From contig CM046443.1 in the NCBI GenBank assembly GCA_025506515.1, positions 88,337,281 to 88,401,280 on the forward strand: a stretch of 64,000 bases of DNA, in the 5' to 3' direction. Shown piece by piece: positions 33,334 to 46,303 of this stretch (the stretch's first letter is position 1; each line of letters starts with the position of its first letter). Made by a program: the position numbers and the translations under genes. Below the pieces are notes generated by a model that saw only the letters and a program-made list of their open reading frames with translations, was not told where the DNA came from and ran no database searches. The stretch is from Flaveria trinervia. Lineage: Eukaryota; Streptophyta; Magnoliopsida; Asterales; Asteraceae.

Positions 33334-35063
33334 TTTATTTAATTATTTGATTTTATCTTCTCTCCTTTGTTTAATTTTTATGAAGTTACATATTCATCAA
33401 GTGTCAAATTAAACTCGAATTTAAGTGTTAGTGTTTTGTTAGTTTATTATAAGTGATTCATTAACTACATATCGATTTACGTGTATATAGATTTCAAACT
33501 AATTACTTTTTCAATTAATCATCTAGTTATATGTGTAAAATAGTTAAATTTAAACATATGTTAGAAATCAACGAATGTCAAATTTGATTATTTGACCTTT
33601 TAAACCGATTAAGAAACAAATCAATTAGTTATGTATATTGACATACTATTTTAGATATCATTAAATGTAATATTTATATATACGTTAAATTTTAAATTTA
33701 TCATCCTTTCAATTAATCTCTATCCGTATATGTAAATATTCAAATCTTAACACATTATTCATTCGACAATTTTTATAATAAATTTAAATGTTTCTAAAAA
33801 TTTTAAAATAGTTATGTTTTACATATATGTAAATATTAAAGAATAATAGTAAACTATCTTTGCATAAAACCATTAAAAAACTTTTTTTGAATGACAAATA
33901 AAATAACTGGGTAATCAAAATATATTGATAATAGTTCATAAGAAAATTAGAAAAGTTGTTCAAAAGGATAATAAACTTGCATCTCCATTACGGCTTGTGA
34001 GTCTCTCGAGGACCAAATGTGATTCATCATATCAACCTATTTTAATATAAATTGTTATTTGACTATTCAGGGTAACAATCCATGATCTGCAACAATCGTA
34101 AAAAAAATTAAAACATCTCACTCTTTAAATAGCCCATGAAATTAAATAACCATAAAAAATGCACAATCCATTGGAAAGACATCGGCCAAGTATATGAAAC
34201 TCAAAGTGGCGGTTGAATGTTTTTGCCAACCAAAACACCGTCTTTGAAGAATAAACAATTCCTTAATGATTACAAGATCAGATCATAGGGCCGCAAATTA
34301 TCATCACAAAATCTGAAAATTGCTGAGAAGAATTAAGATGAGGGAAATAAAGAATTTGGGTTTACATGATGAGATTGATGAGAAGCGAAATGAATATGTC
34401 CGGAGATAATAGAGAGAGAAACACAATGAGATAAATTACGAATTGATCTTTTTTATCAACCCAAAATACCCTTATTTATTTATTTATTAAAATAACTCTA
34501 AAAGTTAATATAATGACAATTCTGTCAACATGCTTTTCAACGATTGATCAAATAACTTAAAGGTTGTGACAAGTTTTTGCAGTTGTAAAAAATATATTTT
34601 AATCATATGCAAGTGATATATCATTTTCACATTTTTTATTATATTCATAATTTTTTTCACAATATTGTTTACATTTTTTATTACATTCATAACTTTTTTT
34701 TATAATATTGTTTACATTTTTTATTACATTCATAACTTTTTTTACAATATTGTTTACATTTTTTATTACATTCATAACTTTTTTTACAATATCATTTTTT
34801 CAAAAAAATTTCACCATTAATTAGTATTTTTTATCTTTTCAATACCTATCGTATTGATATATATTTTAAAAACATGTGTAAATTCTATTTTACACATGTC
34901 TAATTCCAAATATTACATATGTGTAAATGTCGTTTGTAAAAAACAAGATTTTTTTATAATGATAGAGGGAAACGAGGAAAAGACTTATGTGTTTTTACCT
35001 TTTTATAATTTATTATTATTTTGTTTATGATTTTTTTATTATGTTTTCGTTAAATACCACTTT
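33334..35063. other. AT-rich spacer
   Basis: No open frame with recognisable content on either strand. It holds a 42-bp tandem repeat (34630-34791) and otherwise unremarkable AT-rich text. Confidence 0.7.
34630..34791. repeat. 42-bp AT-rich tandem repeat, 4 copies
   Basis: CATTTTTTATTA followed by ATTCATAA starts at 34630, 34672, 34715 and 34757 (spacing 42, 43, 42). Each is followed by a T-run and ACAATATTGTTTA. Confidence 0.88.
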
Positions 35064-35599
35064 TGTAACACCTAGATATTTTTAAAGGCAAGAAAGAAAG
35101 AATAAAAACAAGGAATAACAAAAAAAACACAATAAACCCAAGTAAAGGGTTTAAATGTGTAAAAAGTACAAAACTTTATATAATTTTGAACAAATGTAAC
35201 ATGGCCGCCCATGCCATGTTACTTTTCACCTTATTCATTTGAATATTTTAGAGAGAGAAAGAAGAAGTGCAGAATTTGGATTTATGAAGAACAAGAAGGA
35301 GAAGTCGGATTCTAAGGGGTTGAACTCATAGCAAACGAGTTTTGAAGGAAATCATACCCAGGGGCTGCTAAGTTGAGTTCTAGAACCCCCTTTCTACTGA
35401 TTTTACATGATTTTGGGGCTAGAAATGCATGTATGAATATTTTTATTTAAATGGGTTTACACTCGTATGTATGTGTATGAATGTGTTTGCGGGTGGGGTT
35501 TTATATATGTGTTTCTATGGCTTAAAATGCTAGTGATAAGCTTAGAGCATGTTAGTTTGATAATTGGGACAAATTATGCTGATTGATAGTAAATGTTGA

Positions 35600-35940
35600 C
35601 TGCCCATGCACCTAAATAGTGCCTATGTGCCTAATGGGTGAATTGCCTAGTTGTTCCCCAGACGCCTGAAACCCCATGCGCGCAAATAGTTCCCATGCAC
35701 CCAATAATTCATGCGCCCAAATAGTAACCATACACCTAGGATTAGGCTGAATTTGATTAAGTGTCTAGACGCTCAGAATTCCGATGCGCCTAGGCACTCA
35801 TGCGCCTACATAGTGCCCATGCGCCAAGAATTTGCCCGGAATGACTAAGTGATGGGCAATGCGCCCAAATAGTGCCCATGCGCCCAGAAGTTCCCCATGC
35901 GCCTGGAAGGCGATGCGCCTGCATAGTGCCCATGCGGCCT
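35600..35940 (+). repeat. CATGCGCC motif array in TE4 5' LTR
   Basis: Repeated CATGCGCC(C/T) and one-base variants with linkers such as AAATAGTGCC, giving a degenerate unit of about 18-20 bp in the best part (35855-35935). Confidence 0.85.
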
Positions 35941-36040
35941 AAGACTTAGAAAATTTTCTGAGATTACGGGGAAAATGTTAAATGTAAGCTTTGACTTGGG
36001 AGGTTCCTAGAGGTAATGTAAGTTGACTTTTTAAGGTCAT

Positions 36041-36154
36041 GGATGATATGATGGGTGATGTATGATGTATGATTGATGCTATGCTTATGGTGATAATGGA
36101 TGATATGATGGGTGATGTATGATGTATGATTGATGCTATGCTTATGGTGATAAT
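36041..36154 (+). repeat. 57-bp exact tandem duplication in TE4 5' LTR
   Basis: GGATGATATGATGGGTGATG begins at 36041 and again at 36098, and the copies appear identical. The 3' LTR of the same element has one copy near 43050. Confidence 0.88.
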
Positions 36155-37061
36155 GTATGATGATTATCTATGTTATGTATGATGTGTTTCTTCATGTTCC
36201 TTACTATGTATGATGATGTGATTTTACGTGGTGTGATTATGATAATGAAGGTAAAATATTATCTTAACGAAGTGAAAGATTTAAGATAATGAGCGTCAAA
36301 CATAATGAACGAACGAATAGTCTTGCAAGCAAATAAAAAAAGGTTCACAACTCATTGAGAGTTGTTACCTCAACTGTGTGTTTATAGCGTGGGATCCTGG
36401 CTAACCCTAAAGGGTTCACACACTTGGGTAGTCAGTCTATTTGACTACTCCATACGTGCGATATGTGTGATATGGGTTCCTTGTCGCTTAACCTTAGATG
36501 ATATGGGTTTGTGCTTAAGAGGGGGGGGGGGTTAAGCATATGACAGGACCTAGATAGAAGTGAAAAGATAACAAATGTCCGAAAAGTGCGATAAGTACAA
36601 AATTTGCGAAACGTGCAAAATGTACGAAATGAACGATGATAAAGGGAGTAATTATTACCTTGGTGTATGTATGATGCGTGATCATGTGTGATAGTAAAGA
36701 AAATGTATTAACGAATGAAAAGTAATATAATGTTTTGTAAAACTAGAACTCACTTAGCAACGTTGACTTTTATGTGTTTCCAGTTGGCAGGTAAATGTTG
36801 TCGAGGATGGCGCGAGGTGGCTACTTGACTTGTTTTTGGATGGCATGCATTTTATCTTGCGATAATGTTTTTGAATTGTAATGCGAACAAACAATGTTTT
36901 GTAATGAATGTTGTATTATTTTGCAAAAGCGATTATTTATATGAAATAAAATGGTTGTTTAATGATTCCACTGCAATGTTTTAGTAAAGTTAATGTAAAT
37001 CATATGTTTTATGTGTGATGATTGACCAGCTGTGAGCGTCCCAGGAATAGGGGCTTACAAG

Positions 37062-37075
37062 TTGGTATCAGAGCC
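37062..37075 (+). promoter_or_regulatory. TE4 primer binding site (tRNA-iMet)
   Basis: TTGGTATCAGAGCC, 2 nt after the LTR, the canonical form. Confidence 0.92.
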
Positions 37076-37408
37076 AAAGTTTAAGTGAAACGGGTTAAAA
37101 TTTTCAAAAAAACCTAAATTTAAACTGAAAATGGGACAAAGGAAGGGATGCCAGTCGGAGTAGTTGTGTGCCATCAGGTATTTCTTTAATATAACTGATA
37201 TTACGTGTGCATGTTATGTTGTTTATGTGCTTTTAGTAGATTTAGATACTGATGTAGTCAGGATAGGAAATGCTTGGGGGTATGAAGAGTAAAGTAAGTG
37301 GCTAATCACAACTGGCCACTGTAATTAGGGACTTACTATACTTGACAAAAACTAAGCTATTACCTTGAATGACTATGTTAGTGTTTGGATCTTATAACGT
37401 GTTTGAGG
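37076..37408 (+). other. TE4 untranslated leader
   Basis: No gene seen; homologous to the TE3 and TE5 leaders. Confidence 0.6.
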
Positions 37409-38690
37409 ATGGCCGGTGGTAAATCGTCAAAGGCTTCATGTGGTGGAGGTCATGGTGGATGTTGTACGGGACCATGGGTCACGAGTGAAAGGCCTAGATC
37501 TAAAGAGGTGTTCATAAAGAGCCCGAGACCCCTCATCCGGAGGCTGGGGATGAGAGTGCTAACTTAAGAGTCTTAGTGAAGGAGGCTGTTGTAGAGGAGG
37601 TTCATGAGGTCATGCAGATGATCCTACCATCTGTGGTGACCGAAGTGATAAAGGTGGTACGAGAAGGGGAAAGGAAGGAGATGAGAAGGTCCATGAGAGA
37701 AAGATAGCAACCAGAGACTGAGATAGTTGTCTCTACTGATGAAGAGGAAGAGGAAGAGCCTGTGCCTAAGGCAGCACGAGGCTGTAACTACATGGCATTT
37801 CAAAGGTGCAAGCCCCCAATCGTTTATGGTTGTCTCTACTATTGGTAGTGGCACTACGGCTATAGCTCACCGATGAGTGAGATAGATGGAGGTTGTACTT
37901 GATCTCAGTGAGTGCCGAGAGGACCAAAAGTTAAGTTTGCTGCCCAATCGTTTATGGACTCGGCTCTGTGTTGGTGGGAAAATATTATCCAAGCCGAGGG
38001 TAGTCGAGTGATTTGAAGAATGAGGTGTCCAGAGTTGAAGAAAGGTAGTGATTGAATAGTTTTGTCCTCGCCGAGAGATGGACAAGGTTGAGAGGGAGTT
38101 TCAGCAGCTGGAGGAGGGAACCATGACACATCAACAATACACCACCAAGTTTAATGAGATAGCACGGCTGGTGCCGGATCAGGTGACGCCTCTGTCATGA
38201 AAGATCAATACGTATATTCAAGGCTTGCTGGAAGACATTCGTAGGCACTTGATCGCTGCCCGGCCGAGTACGTTTAGGTCGGCGGTTGTACGATGAGCGG
38301 GAAGTGGTGGTGGCTGAGGTGAGCAAGAAGGGTGGTGGTGACCGAAACTGGAATGGAAATGGTTTGGATGTGGTGGAGCCGCTCCCAACAATAAGGTGGT
38401 GAAGGTGGGTGACCGGCGTGCGGTCACATATGGTGTAGGGTCGAAGAGACGTGGTAAATGCAGGAAAGAGCATTCGGGAGAATGCAAATGGGGATAAAAA
38501 ATTTGCTTCAAATGTGGGAAGCCTGGTCATATGACTAGAGATTGTGGAGTTATAAGGTGTTATAACTATGGGGAAAATGGTCATATGAGAAGGGATTGCA
38601 GGAGGCTGAGGGCTGAAAGTTCCAGAGCAGGGAAGAGGACGATCAAGACTGAAGGGCAGAGGGCGAGCGCCAGGGCATTCATGATGACGT
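37409..38690 (+). pseudogene. gag: TE4 gag (heavily broken)
   Basis: Starts MAGGKSSKASCGGGHGG. Recognisable pieces in changing frames are an acidic EEEEEE-type linker near 37740, the CNYMAFQRCKPP block near 37790, KFNEIARLVPDQV near 38160, and zinc-knuckle remnants near 38500-38600. In the last knuckle the usual CFNCGE reads as CYNYGE, losing a Cys. Multiple frameshifts (for example near 37470, 37790, 37930, 38045 and 38290) and stops prevent any long product. Confidence 0.82.
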
Positions 38691-41600
38691 AGGAGGAGGC
38701 TATGACGGACCCCGATGTTGTGTCAGGTATGTTTCTAGTGAATCAAACTCTTGCTTCTGTGTTATTTGATTCTCGTCGTATTAAACGTTTTATTTATGCT
38801 GCGTGTTTTGCTAAATTGCCTATTAGTAGTAGGAGTATAGATAAGCCCTTCGATGTAGAAAGTGCCATAGGTAAGTCTACCAGGATTTCTGAGATGATAG
38901 AATGCTGGGATGTGGAATTAGAAAGTCATAAGTTTCCTGTTAGACCGTTCATGATGAACTTAGGCGATTTCGATGTAGTCCTAGGAATGGATTAGTTGGT
39001 GGACTATGAGGCGAACATTGTGTGTCGCAATAAGATGATTCAATTGACAGTGCCTGACGGGAGTTCGGTGATGGCTTATGATAATCGGGTCACTATGATT
39101 CAAAAAGTGATTTCAATGATGGTGGTGGGAAAGTGCATGTGGCGTGGATGTAGTGCCTACTTGGCTTACGTTAAGGATGTGGATACGCCAACACCATAGC
39201 TGTCCGATGTCCCGGTTGTGTGTGACTTTCCGGACATGTTCCCAGAAGACTTACTAGGTGTGCCACCATACCACGAGACCGAGTTCCAGATTGACTTGAT
39301 ATCAAGAGCCCAACATGTTGCTAAGGCACCGTATCGGTTTGATCCTACTAAGATGAAGGAACTGATGGAGCAACTACATGAGTTGCTTGATAAAGGATAC
39401 ATTAAACCGAGTATCTCTCTATGGGGTGCTCTGGTCCTATTTGTGAAGAAGAAAGACAGTAGTATGAGGAAGTGCATAGACTACCGCGAGCTGAACAAGT
39501 TGACGGTGAAGAATCAGTATCCACTACCGATAAATTGATGATCTGTTTGATTAGCAGATCTTCGATCTAGTTACCATTAGTTAAAAGTGATAGAGCAAGA
39601 TATTCCTAAAATAGCTTTTCGCACGCGATATGGAGACTACGAGTTTCTCATTATGTCCTTTGGTTTAACAAACACGACAGCTGCTTTTACGGACTTGATG
39701 AATGGAGTGTGTCGGCTGATGTACGTTGGATAAGTCAGTGATTCTGTTTATTGATGATATCCTGATTTATTCGAGGAGCAAGGAGGAGCATGCTGGTCAC
39801 ATTCGGGAAGTGTTGGAGATGTTGAGGAAGGAGAATTTGTATGCTAAGTTCTCCAAGTGCGCGTTCTCGTTGCGCGAAGTCCATTTCTTGAGTCATGTAG
39901 TTAATCCCGAGGGGATTATGGTGGACCAACAAAGGTGGAAGCGGTGATGTAATGGAAGTCTCTAAAGACGCCTTCTGAGATTCGTAGTTTTTTGGGTTTG
40001 GCGGGCTATTATAGGAGATTCATTCAGGACTTATCTAAGATGGCTTCTCCATTAACTAAATTCATGTGTAAGGATGTGAAGTTTGTATGAGGTCAAGATC
40101 AAAAGAAGGCATTTAAGGAGTTAAAGGAGAGTTTGACTCAAGCTCCTGTCTTGTCAATACCCGATGGAAGTGAAGATTTGGTGGTTTATTCAGATGCTTC
40201 TTACTCGGGGTTGGTATGTGTCTTGATGTAGCGAGAAAAGGTTATAGCCTACGTATCCCGATAGTTGAAAGTTCATGAGGTTAATTATCCTACTCATGAC
40301 TTGGAGCTAGCAACTGTGGTCTTTGCATTAAAGATTTGAAGGCACTACCTATACGAGACAAAGTGCGCCATATTCACTGACCACAAGAGCTTGAAGTACT
40401 TTTTTGAGCATAAAGACTTGAACATGAGGCACAGGAGATGGTTGGAGCTCATAACGGATTATGATTGCAAGATCCATTACCATCCGTGCAAGCCGAATGT
40501 GTGTTAGATGCCTTAGTTGAAAGGAGAAACCTGAGCCGATTTGGGTGAAAGCCTTTAAGTTGATTATGACCTTCGATGTGATGACGTAGGTAAAGGAGTT
40601 TCAAGATGAGGCATTGAAAGAAGATCATCTTAACTCTAAAAGAATGAGAGGTCTAGTCGCAGAGTTGGGTGAAAACACACTCGGTCGTAGAATCCGATTC
40701 GGACGGATGTGCATTCCTCATTATGGGGATCTACATGTGAAGATCATGGATGAATCTCATAAAACTCGATACTCTATTCATCCCGGTGCCACGAAAATAT
40801 ATTAAGATATGAAGAAGGATTATTGGTGGCCGTGTATGAAACGCTATATGGTGGAGTATGTGAGTAAGTGACTTATTTGTTTACTAGTGAAGGCTGAGCA
40901 TCAGAAGCCGTACGGGAAGATCCAACCGTTGGATATACCGAAGTGGAAATGGGAGCATGTCACCATGGATTACGAAGCTACCGCGTACCACGCGAGGGTA
41001 TGACGCCATATGGGTGATAGTTGATCGTCTGATGAAGAGTGCTCACTTCCTACCGATCTGTGAGACATATTCATCTGAGAGGTTTGGCGGATTTATTTAT
41101 CAAGGAGATTGTAACTCGTCATCATGTGCCATCCATTGTGTCCGACCATGACACTCGGTTTACATCTAAATTTTGGAAGAAATTCCATGATGCGATGGGG
41201 ACGAGGTTAAATATTAGCAGGACTTATCATCCTCAGACGGATGGTCAGTCAGAGAGGATGATTCAAATGCTTAAAGATATGCTTCGGGCGTGCATCATTG
41301 ACTTTGGAGGAAGTTGGGATGACCATTTACCGTTAGCTGAGTTCTCATATAACAACAGTTATCATGTCAATATTGGTATGCCCCCTTATGAGATGCTATA
41401 CGGTAGGAGATGTAGAACACCCGTTTGCTGGGATGATATTGGTAAGGAGTTGGGGAGTATAGAGGTGATTGAGGCTATGAATGAGAAGCTCAAAAAGATC
41501 AAAGCCTTCATGAAAGCAGCCAAGGATAGGCAGAAGTCCAATGCCGATAAGAGGCAAAGACCGATTGAGTTCCAGGTGGGTGATAGAGTCATGTTGAAAG

Positions 41601-41998
41601 TCTCACCTTGGAAGGGTATCATTTGGTTCAAAAAGCAGGGCAAGTTGAGCCCAATGTACATAGGGCCTTTCCAAATCACTGCTCGAGTAAAAGAGGTGGC
41701 CTATAGATTGTAGTTACCGGACGAGTTAAGTGGAATTCACCCAACATTCCATGTATCTCATAGGAGGAAGTGTTTGGCTGATGAGGATATGGTTGTACTG
41801 CTGGAAGATATCGAGGTAGATGAACGACTCAATTATGTGGATAAACCAATGGCAATCATTGACTGTAAGGGGAAACGATTAAAGAATAAAGTACTTCCCC
41901 TTGTGCGTGTACAATGGAAGCACAGAAAGGGATCTGAGTCTACGTGGGAGACCGAAGAGGAGATGAGGCAGCATTACCCACATTTGTTTGAGGAATAA
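38691..41998 (+). pseudogene. pol: TE4 pol: protease, RT, RNase H, integrase, chromodomain-like tail (broken)
   Basis: The protease region has DPDVVSGMFLVNQ at 38708, but the active site reads FDSRRIKRF where family members have FDSGASRSF, so the catalytic Gly is lost. TAG at 38993-38995 replaces the Trp of GMDW. RT blocks are KKDSSMRKCIDYRELNK (39448) and LFIDDILIYSRS (39747). RNase H lies about 40130-40520 with several stops. Integrase core (41039-41713) has RTYHPQTDGQSERM, EFSYNNSYH and VGDRVMLKVSPWKG. A stop at 41711 precedes the tail, which resumes at 41774 with VEVDERL-type text. It ends STWETEEEMRQHYPHLFEE at 41998, a chromodomain-like end. Confidence 0.88.
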
Positions 41999-42021
41999 CT
42001 GGTTTTGAGGAAAAAACCTAA

Positions 42022-42036
42022 ATAAGGCGGTGGACT
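42022..42036 (+). promoter_or_regulatory. TE4 polypurine tract
   Basis: AATAAGGCGGTGGAC lies next to the 3' LTR start; it is purine-rich with a few interruptions. Confidence 0.6.
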
Positions 42037-43973
42037 TCTAACACCAAGATATTTTTAAAGGCAAGAAAGAAAGAGTAAAAGCAAGGAATAAGAAAGAAAA
42101 CACAATAAAACCCAAGTAGAGGTGTTAAATGTGTAAAAAGCACATAATATTATATAATTTTGTAAAAAAGCAACATGGCCACCTATGCCATGTTACTTTT
42201 CACCTTTTCATTCAGATATTTTTGAGAGAGAAAGAAGAAGTGCAGAATTCAAATTTTTGAAGAACAAGAAGGAGAAGTCGGATTCTAAGGTGTTGAACTC
42301 ATAGCAAACGGGTTTTGAAGGAAGTCATACCCAAAGGCTGCTAAGGTGAGTTCTAGAACCCCCTTTCTACTTTTTTACATGATTTTTGGGCTAAAAATTC
42401 ATGTATGAATGTTTTTATTTAAATGGGTTTTACACCCGTATGTATGTGTATGAATGTGTTTGCGGGCGAGGTTTGATTTGGGTGTTAAATGATTATGATT
42501 ATGTTATGCATGTGTTTCTATGGCTTAGAATGCTAGGGATAAGTTTAGAGCATGTTAGTTTGATGACCGGGACAAATTATGATGATTGACAGTAATTGTT
42601 GACTGCCCATGCGCCTAAATAGTAGCCCATGCGCCCAACGGGTGAATTTGCCTAAGTGTTCCCCACACGCTTGAAACCTTATGCGCCCAAAATTTCATGC
42701 ACCGAAATAGTAACCATGCGCCTAGGATTAGGCTGAATTTGAATAAGTGTCGAGACGCCCAGAATTCCCATGCGCCTAGGCACTCATGCGCCTGCATAGT
42801 GCCCATGCACCTTGAATTTTCCTAGAATGACTAAGTTATGGGCCATGCGCTCAAATAGTACCCATATGACTAGAAGTTCCTCATGCGCCTAGGTTTTCCC
42901 CATGCGCCCGGAAGGCGATACGCCTGCATAATGCCCATGCGCCTAAGACTTATAATATTTTCTAAGATTTTGGGGAAATGTTAAATGTAGGATTTGACTT
43001 GGGAGGTTCCCGAGGGTAATGTAAGTTGACTTTTTGAGGTCATAGATAATGTGATGGGTGATGTATGATGTGTGATTGATGTCATGCTTATGATGATGGT
43101 GTATGATGATTATGTATGTTATGTATGATGTCTTTCCTTATGTTCCTTACTACGTTTGATGACGTGACTTTACGTGGTGTGATTATGATAATGAACGTAA
43201 AATATTATCTTAACAAAGTGAGAGATTTAGATAATGAACGTGGAACATAATGAATGAATGAAAATTCTTGCAAGCAAATAAAAGGAGGTTTACAACTCAT
43301 TGAGAGTTGTTAGCTCAACTGTGTGTTTACAGCGTGCGATCTTGGCTAACCTTTAAGAGTTCACACACAGGGGGAGTTAGTCTATGTGACTACTGTTTTC
43401 GTCCAATATGTGCAATATGAGGTCCTTGTCGCTTAACCCTAGATGATATGGCTTTGTGCTTAAGAGGGGGCTTAAGCATATGACAAGACCTAGATAGAAG
43501 TGAAAAGATAATAAATGTATAACAAGTGCGATAAGTATGAAATGTTCGAAACATGCGAATGTACATAACGTACGATGATGATGATAATAATTATTACCTT
43601 GGTCATAGGATGTGTGATCATGTGCGATAGTAAAGAAAATGTTTTAACGAATGAAAGGTAATATATGTTTTGTAAAAAACTAGAACTCACTAAGCAACAC
43701 TAACTTTTATGTGTTTCTAGTTGGCAGGTAAATGTTGCTGGGGATGGCAGGAGGTGGCTACTTGGCTTGTTTTCGGATGGCATCCATTTTATGTTGCAAT
43801 AATGTTTTTGCATTGTGATGTGAACAAATGATGTTTTGTAATGAATGTTGTATTATTTTTCAAAAGAGATTGTCTATATGAAATGAAATGGTTTTTTAAA
43901 ATGATTCTGTTGTAATGTTTTAGAAAAGTTAATGTAATAATATGTTTTATGTGCGACGATTGACCAGTTGTGA
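42037..43973 (+). repeat. TE4 3' LTR (interrupted)
   Basis: Starts TCTAACACC (TG mutated to TC) and follows the 5' LTR to ...GACCAGTTGTGA. It then stops where TE5 begins; 24 bp corresponding to 37036-37059 are missing here. It has its own CATGCGCC-type array (about 42605-42950) and a 5-G version of the G-run hairpin near 43458-43477. Confidence 0.9.
42605..42950 (+). repeat. CATGCGCC motif array in TE4 3' LTR
   Basis: Equivalent of 35600-35940 with different point changes and one extra unit near 42890. Confidence 0.85.
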
Positions 43974-45965
43974 TGTAACACCCGATTATTTTTTTAAAAG
44001 TTATGAAAATAAAGAATAAAAGTGAAGAAAAAAACAAATGCTATTTAACCCAAGTTGAGAGGTTAAATATGCAAATGGTACAAAATTTATTATTTTTTGT
44101 ACAAAAGTAGCATGGCCGCCCATGCCATGCTACACTTCACCTTTTCGGCCGATTGTAGAGAGAGAGAGAAGCAGAGAAAACTTTCAGGTTTTTGAAGAAG
44201 AACAAGAGCAGAAATTCAATTTCAATATAAGAATTCATAGTTTTATGATGTTCTTGACTGACCTTAGCCTCGGTTGTATTCTTATATGTGTATGTGTGAT
44301 CAGGTGTGTGTGTGTGTGTTTTGGTAGGTTTCTAGGCGGTTGAACTCAATTTGCATTGGGGTGTGAAGAGCCTACATGAAAGTTGCATAAGGTGAGTTCT
44401 TGAACCTCCTTTTTACTTGTTTTAAACTAATTTGGGGCTGGAAATACATGTATCAACTTTTTATAAAAATGGGTTTCACCGATATGTATGTATGTGTATG
44501 TGTATGCGGGTGGGGTTTGATTTGGGTGTATTTATGGTTATGATGATGTTATGAATGTGTTTCAATGGCTTAGAATGTAAGATTTAAGCTTAGAACATGT
44601 TAGATGATGATTGGGGACTGAATTATGTTGTTTAAGTATGACTTAAACTGCCCATGCGCCAAAATAGTGTTCCCATGTGCCCAAATAGTAGCCATCCGCT
44701 TGGAAAAGGCTAAATTTGACTAAGTGTCCAGATGCCTAGAAAGCCCATGCGCCTAGGCAGTCATGCGCTTGCATAATGCCCATACGCTTAGAATTTGGCC
44801 AAAATGACTAAGTGTTGCCCATGCGCCCCAATAGTGCCCATGCGCCAAAAAGTTCCCCATGCGCCTAAGTGTTCCCCATGCGCTGAAAGGCCATGCGCCT
44901 GAATAGTGTCCATGCGCCTAAGACTTAGAATATTTTCTGAATTTTGGGTAAAATGTACAATGTAGGCTTTGACTTGGGAGGTTCCTAGGGGTAATGTAAG
45001 TTGACTTTTTGAAGTTATAGATGATGTGATGGGTGATGTATGACGTGACTTGATGATGATGTGTGATTGATGCTTATGCTTGATGATGATGTATAATGAT
45101 TATGTATGTTATGTATGATATGTTTCTTATTACGTATGATGACATGACTTTACGTGGTATGATTATGTTAATTAACGTAAAGTATTATCTTAACGAAGTG
45201 AAAGATTTAAGATAATGAAAGTGGAACATAATGAACGAATGAAAAGCCTTACAAGCAAAAGAAAGGAGGTTCAAAACTCATTAAGAGTTGTTAGCTCAAC
45301 TGTGTGTTTACAGCGTGCGATCTTGGCTAAGACTTAAGGGTTCGCACACGGGGGGAGTTAGTCTATGTGACTACTCCATACATGTGATATAGGGTCCTTG
45401 TCGCTTAACCCTAGATGATATAGCTTTATGCTCAAGAGGGGGGGTTAAGTACATGACAGGAGCTAGATAGAAGTGAAAAGATAATAAATGTATGAAAAGT
45501 GCGATAAGTACGAAATGTGCAAAATGTGCAAAGTGTACGAAACGAACGACGATGAAGATAATAATTATTACCTTGATGTACGTATGATGTGTGATCACGT
45601 GCAATAGTAAATAAAATGTTTTAGCGAATGAAAGGTAGTATAAAGTTTTATAAAGCTAGAACTCACTCAGCAACGCTGACTTTTATGTGTTTCCAGTTGG
45701 TAGGTGATTGTTGCTGAGGATGGCACGGGGCGGCTACTTGGCTCATTTTGGATGGCATTCTTTTGTATAGTGTTTTTTGGATTGTAATGCGAACAAATGA
45801 TGATTTGTAATGAATGTTGCATTATTTTTCAAAAGAGATTATTTATATGAAATGAAATGGTTGTTTAAATATTTCCATTGCAATGTTTTATTAAAGTTAA
45901 TGTAAATATACGTTTTATGTGCGATGATTGACCAGCTGTGAGCATCCCAGGAACGGGGCCTTACA
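43974..45965 (+). repeat. TE5 5' LTR (1992 bp)
   Basis: TGTAACACCC start and GGCCTTACA end, with the primer site 2 nt later. Same layout as the TE4 LTR: CATGCGCC array (44650-44920), ATG-rich stretch, and a G-run near 45437. Confidence 0.9.
44650..44920 (+). repeat. CATGCGCC motif array in TE5 LTR
   Basis: At least seven exact CATGCGCC and several variants in 270 bp, at the same relative place as in TE3 and TE4. Confidence 0.85.
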
Positions 45966-45967
45966 AG

Positions 45968-45981
45968 TTGGTATGAGAGCC
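45968..45981 (+). promoter_or_regulatory. TE5 primer binding site (tRNA-iMet)
   Basis: TTGGTATGAGAGCC, one mismatch (G) to the usual site, the same change as in TE1. Confidence 0.88.
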
Positions 45982-46303
45982 AAAGTTTATGTGAAAGGGA
46001 TAAATTTTCAAAAGAAACCTAAACTGAAAATGGGACGGAAAGGGAAGGGATGCCAGTCCGAGTAGCTGCGTGCTATCAGGTAATGATAACTGACATTATG
46101 TGGGCATGTTATATGGTTTATGTGCCCTTAGTAGATTTAGATACTGATTTAGTCAGGATTGGAAATGCTTAGGGTATGAAGAGTAAAGTAAATGGCTAAT
46201 CACAATTGACCACTGTAATTAGGGACTTACCATACTTGACATAAACTGAGTTATTACTTTATATGATGGTGTTAGTGTTTGAATCTTATAGCGTGTTTAG
46301 AGG
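45982..46303 (+). other. TE5 untranslated leader
   Basis: No gene seen; homologous to the TE3 and TE4 leaders. Confidence 0.6.

Larger units (their letters stand above)
35064..37059 (+). repeat. TE4 5' LTR (1996 bp)
   Basis: Begins TGTAACACC, ends GGGCTTACA, and is collinear with 42037-43973. It includes a CATGCGCC-type array (about 35600-35940), a 57-bp exact duplication (36041-36154) and an 11-G run (36521-36531) flanked by GCTTAA and TTAAGC. Confidence 0.92.
35064..43973 (+). mobile_element. TE4: Ty3/Gypsy chromovirus, 3' LTR interrupted by TE5
   Basis: Complete order of LTR, primer site, gag, protease, RT, RNase H, integrase, chromodomain-like tail, polypurine tract and 3' LTR. The 3' LTR breaks off 24 bp before its expected end, where the LTR of TE5 begins. 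The rest should lie beyond the window. Coding regions are more decayed than in TE1 or TE2. Gag and Pol motifs are close to those of TE3 and TE5. Confidence 0.92.

Noticed and set aside
34940..34965. Possible degraded CACTACAAAA-type terminus near ACAAGATTTTTTTATAATGA
   Set aside because: Too many mismatches and no partner terminus or target duplication found upstream.
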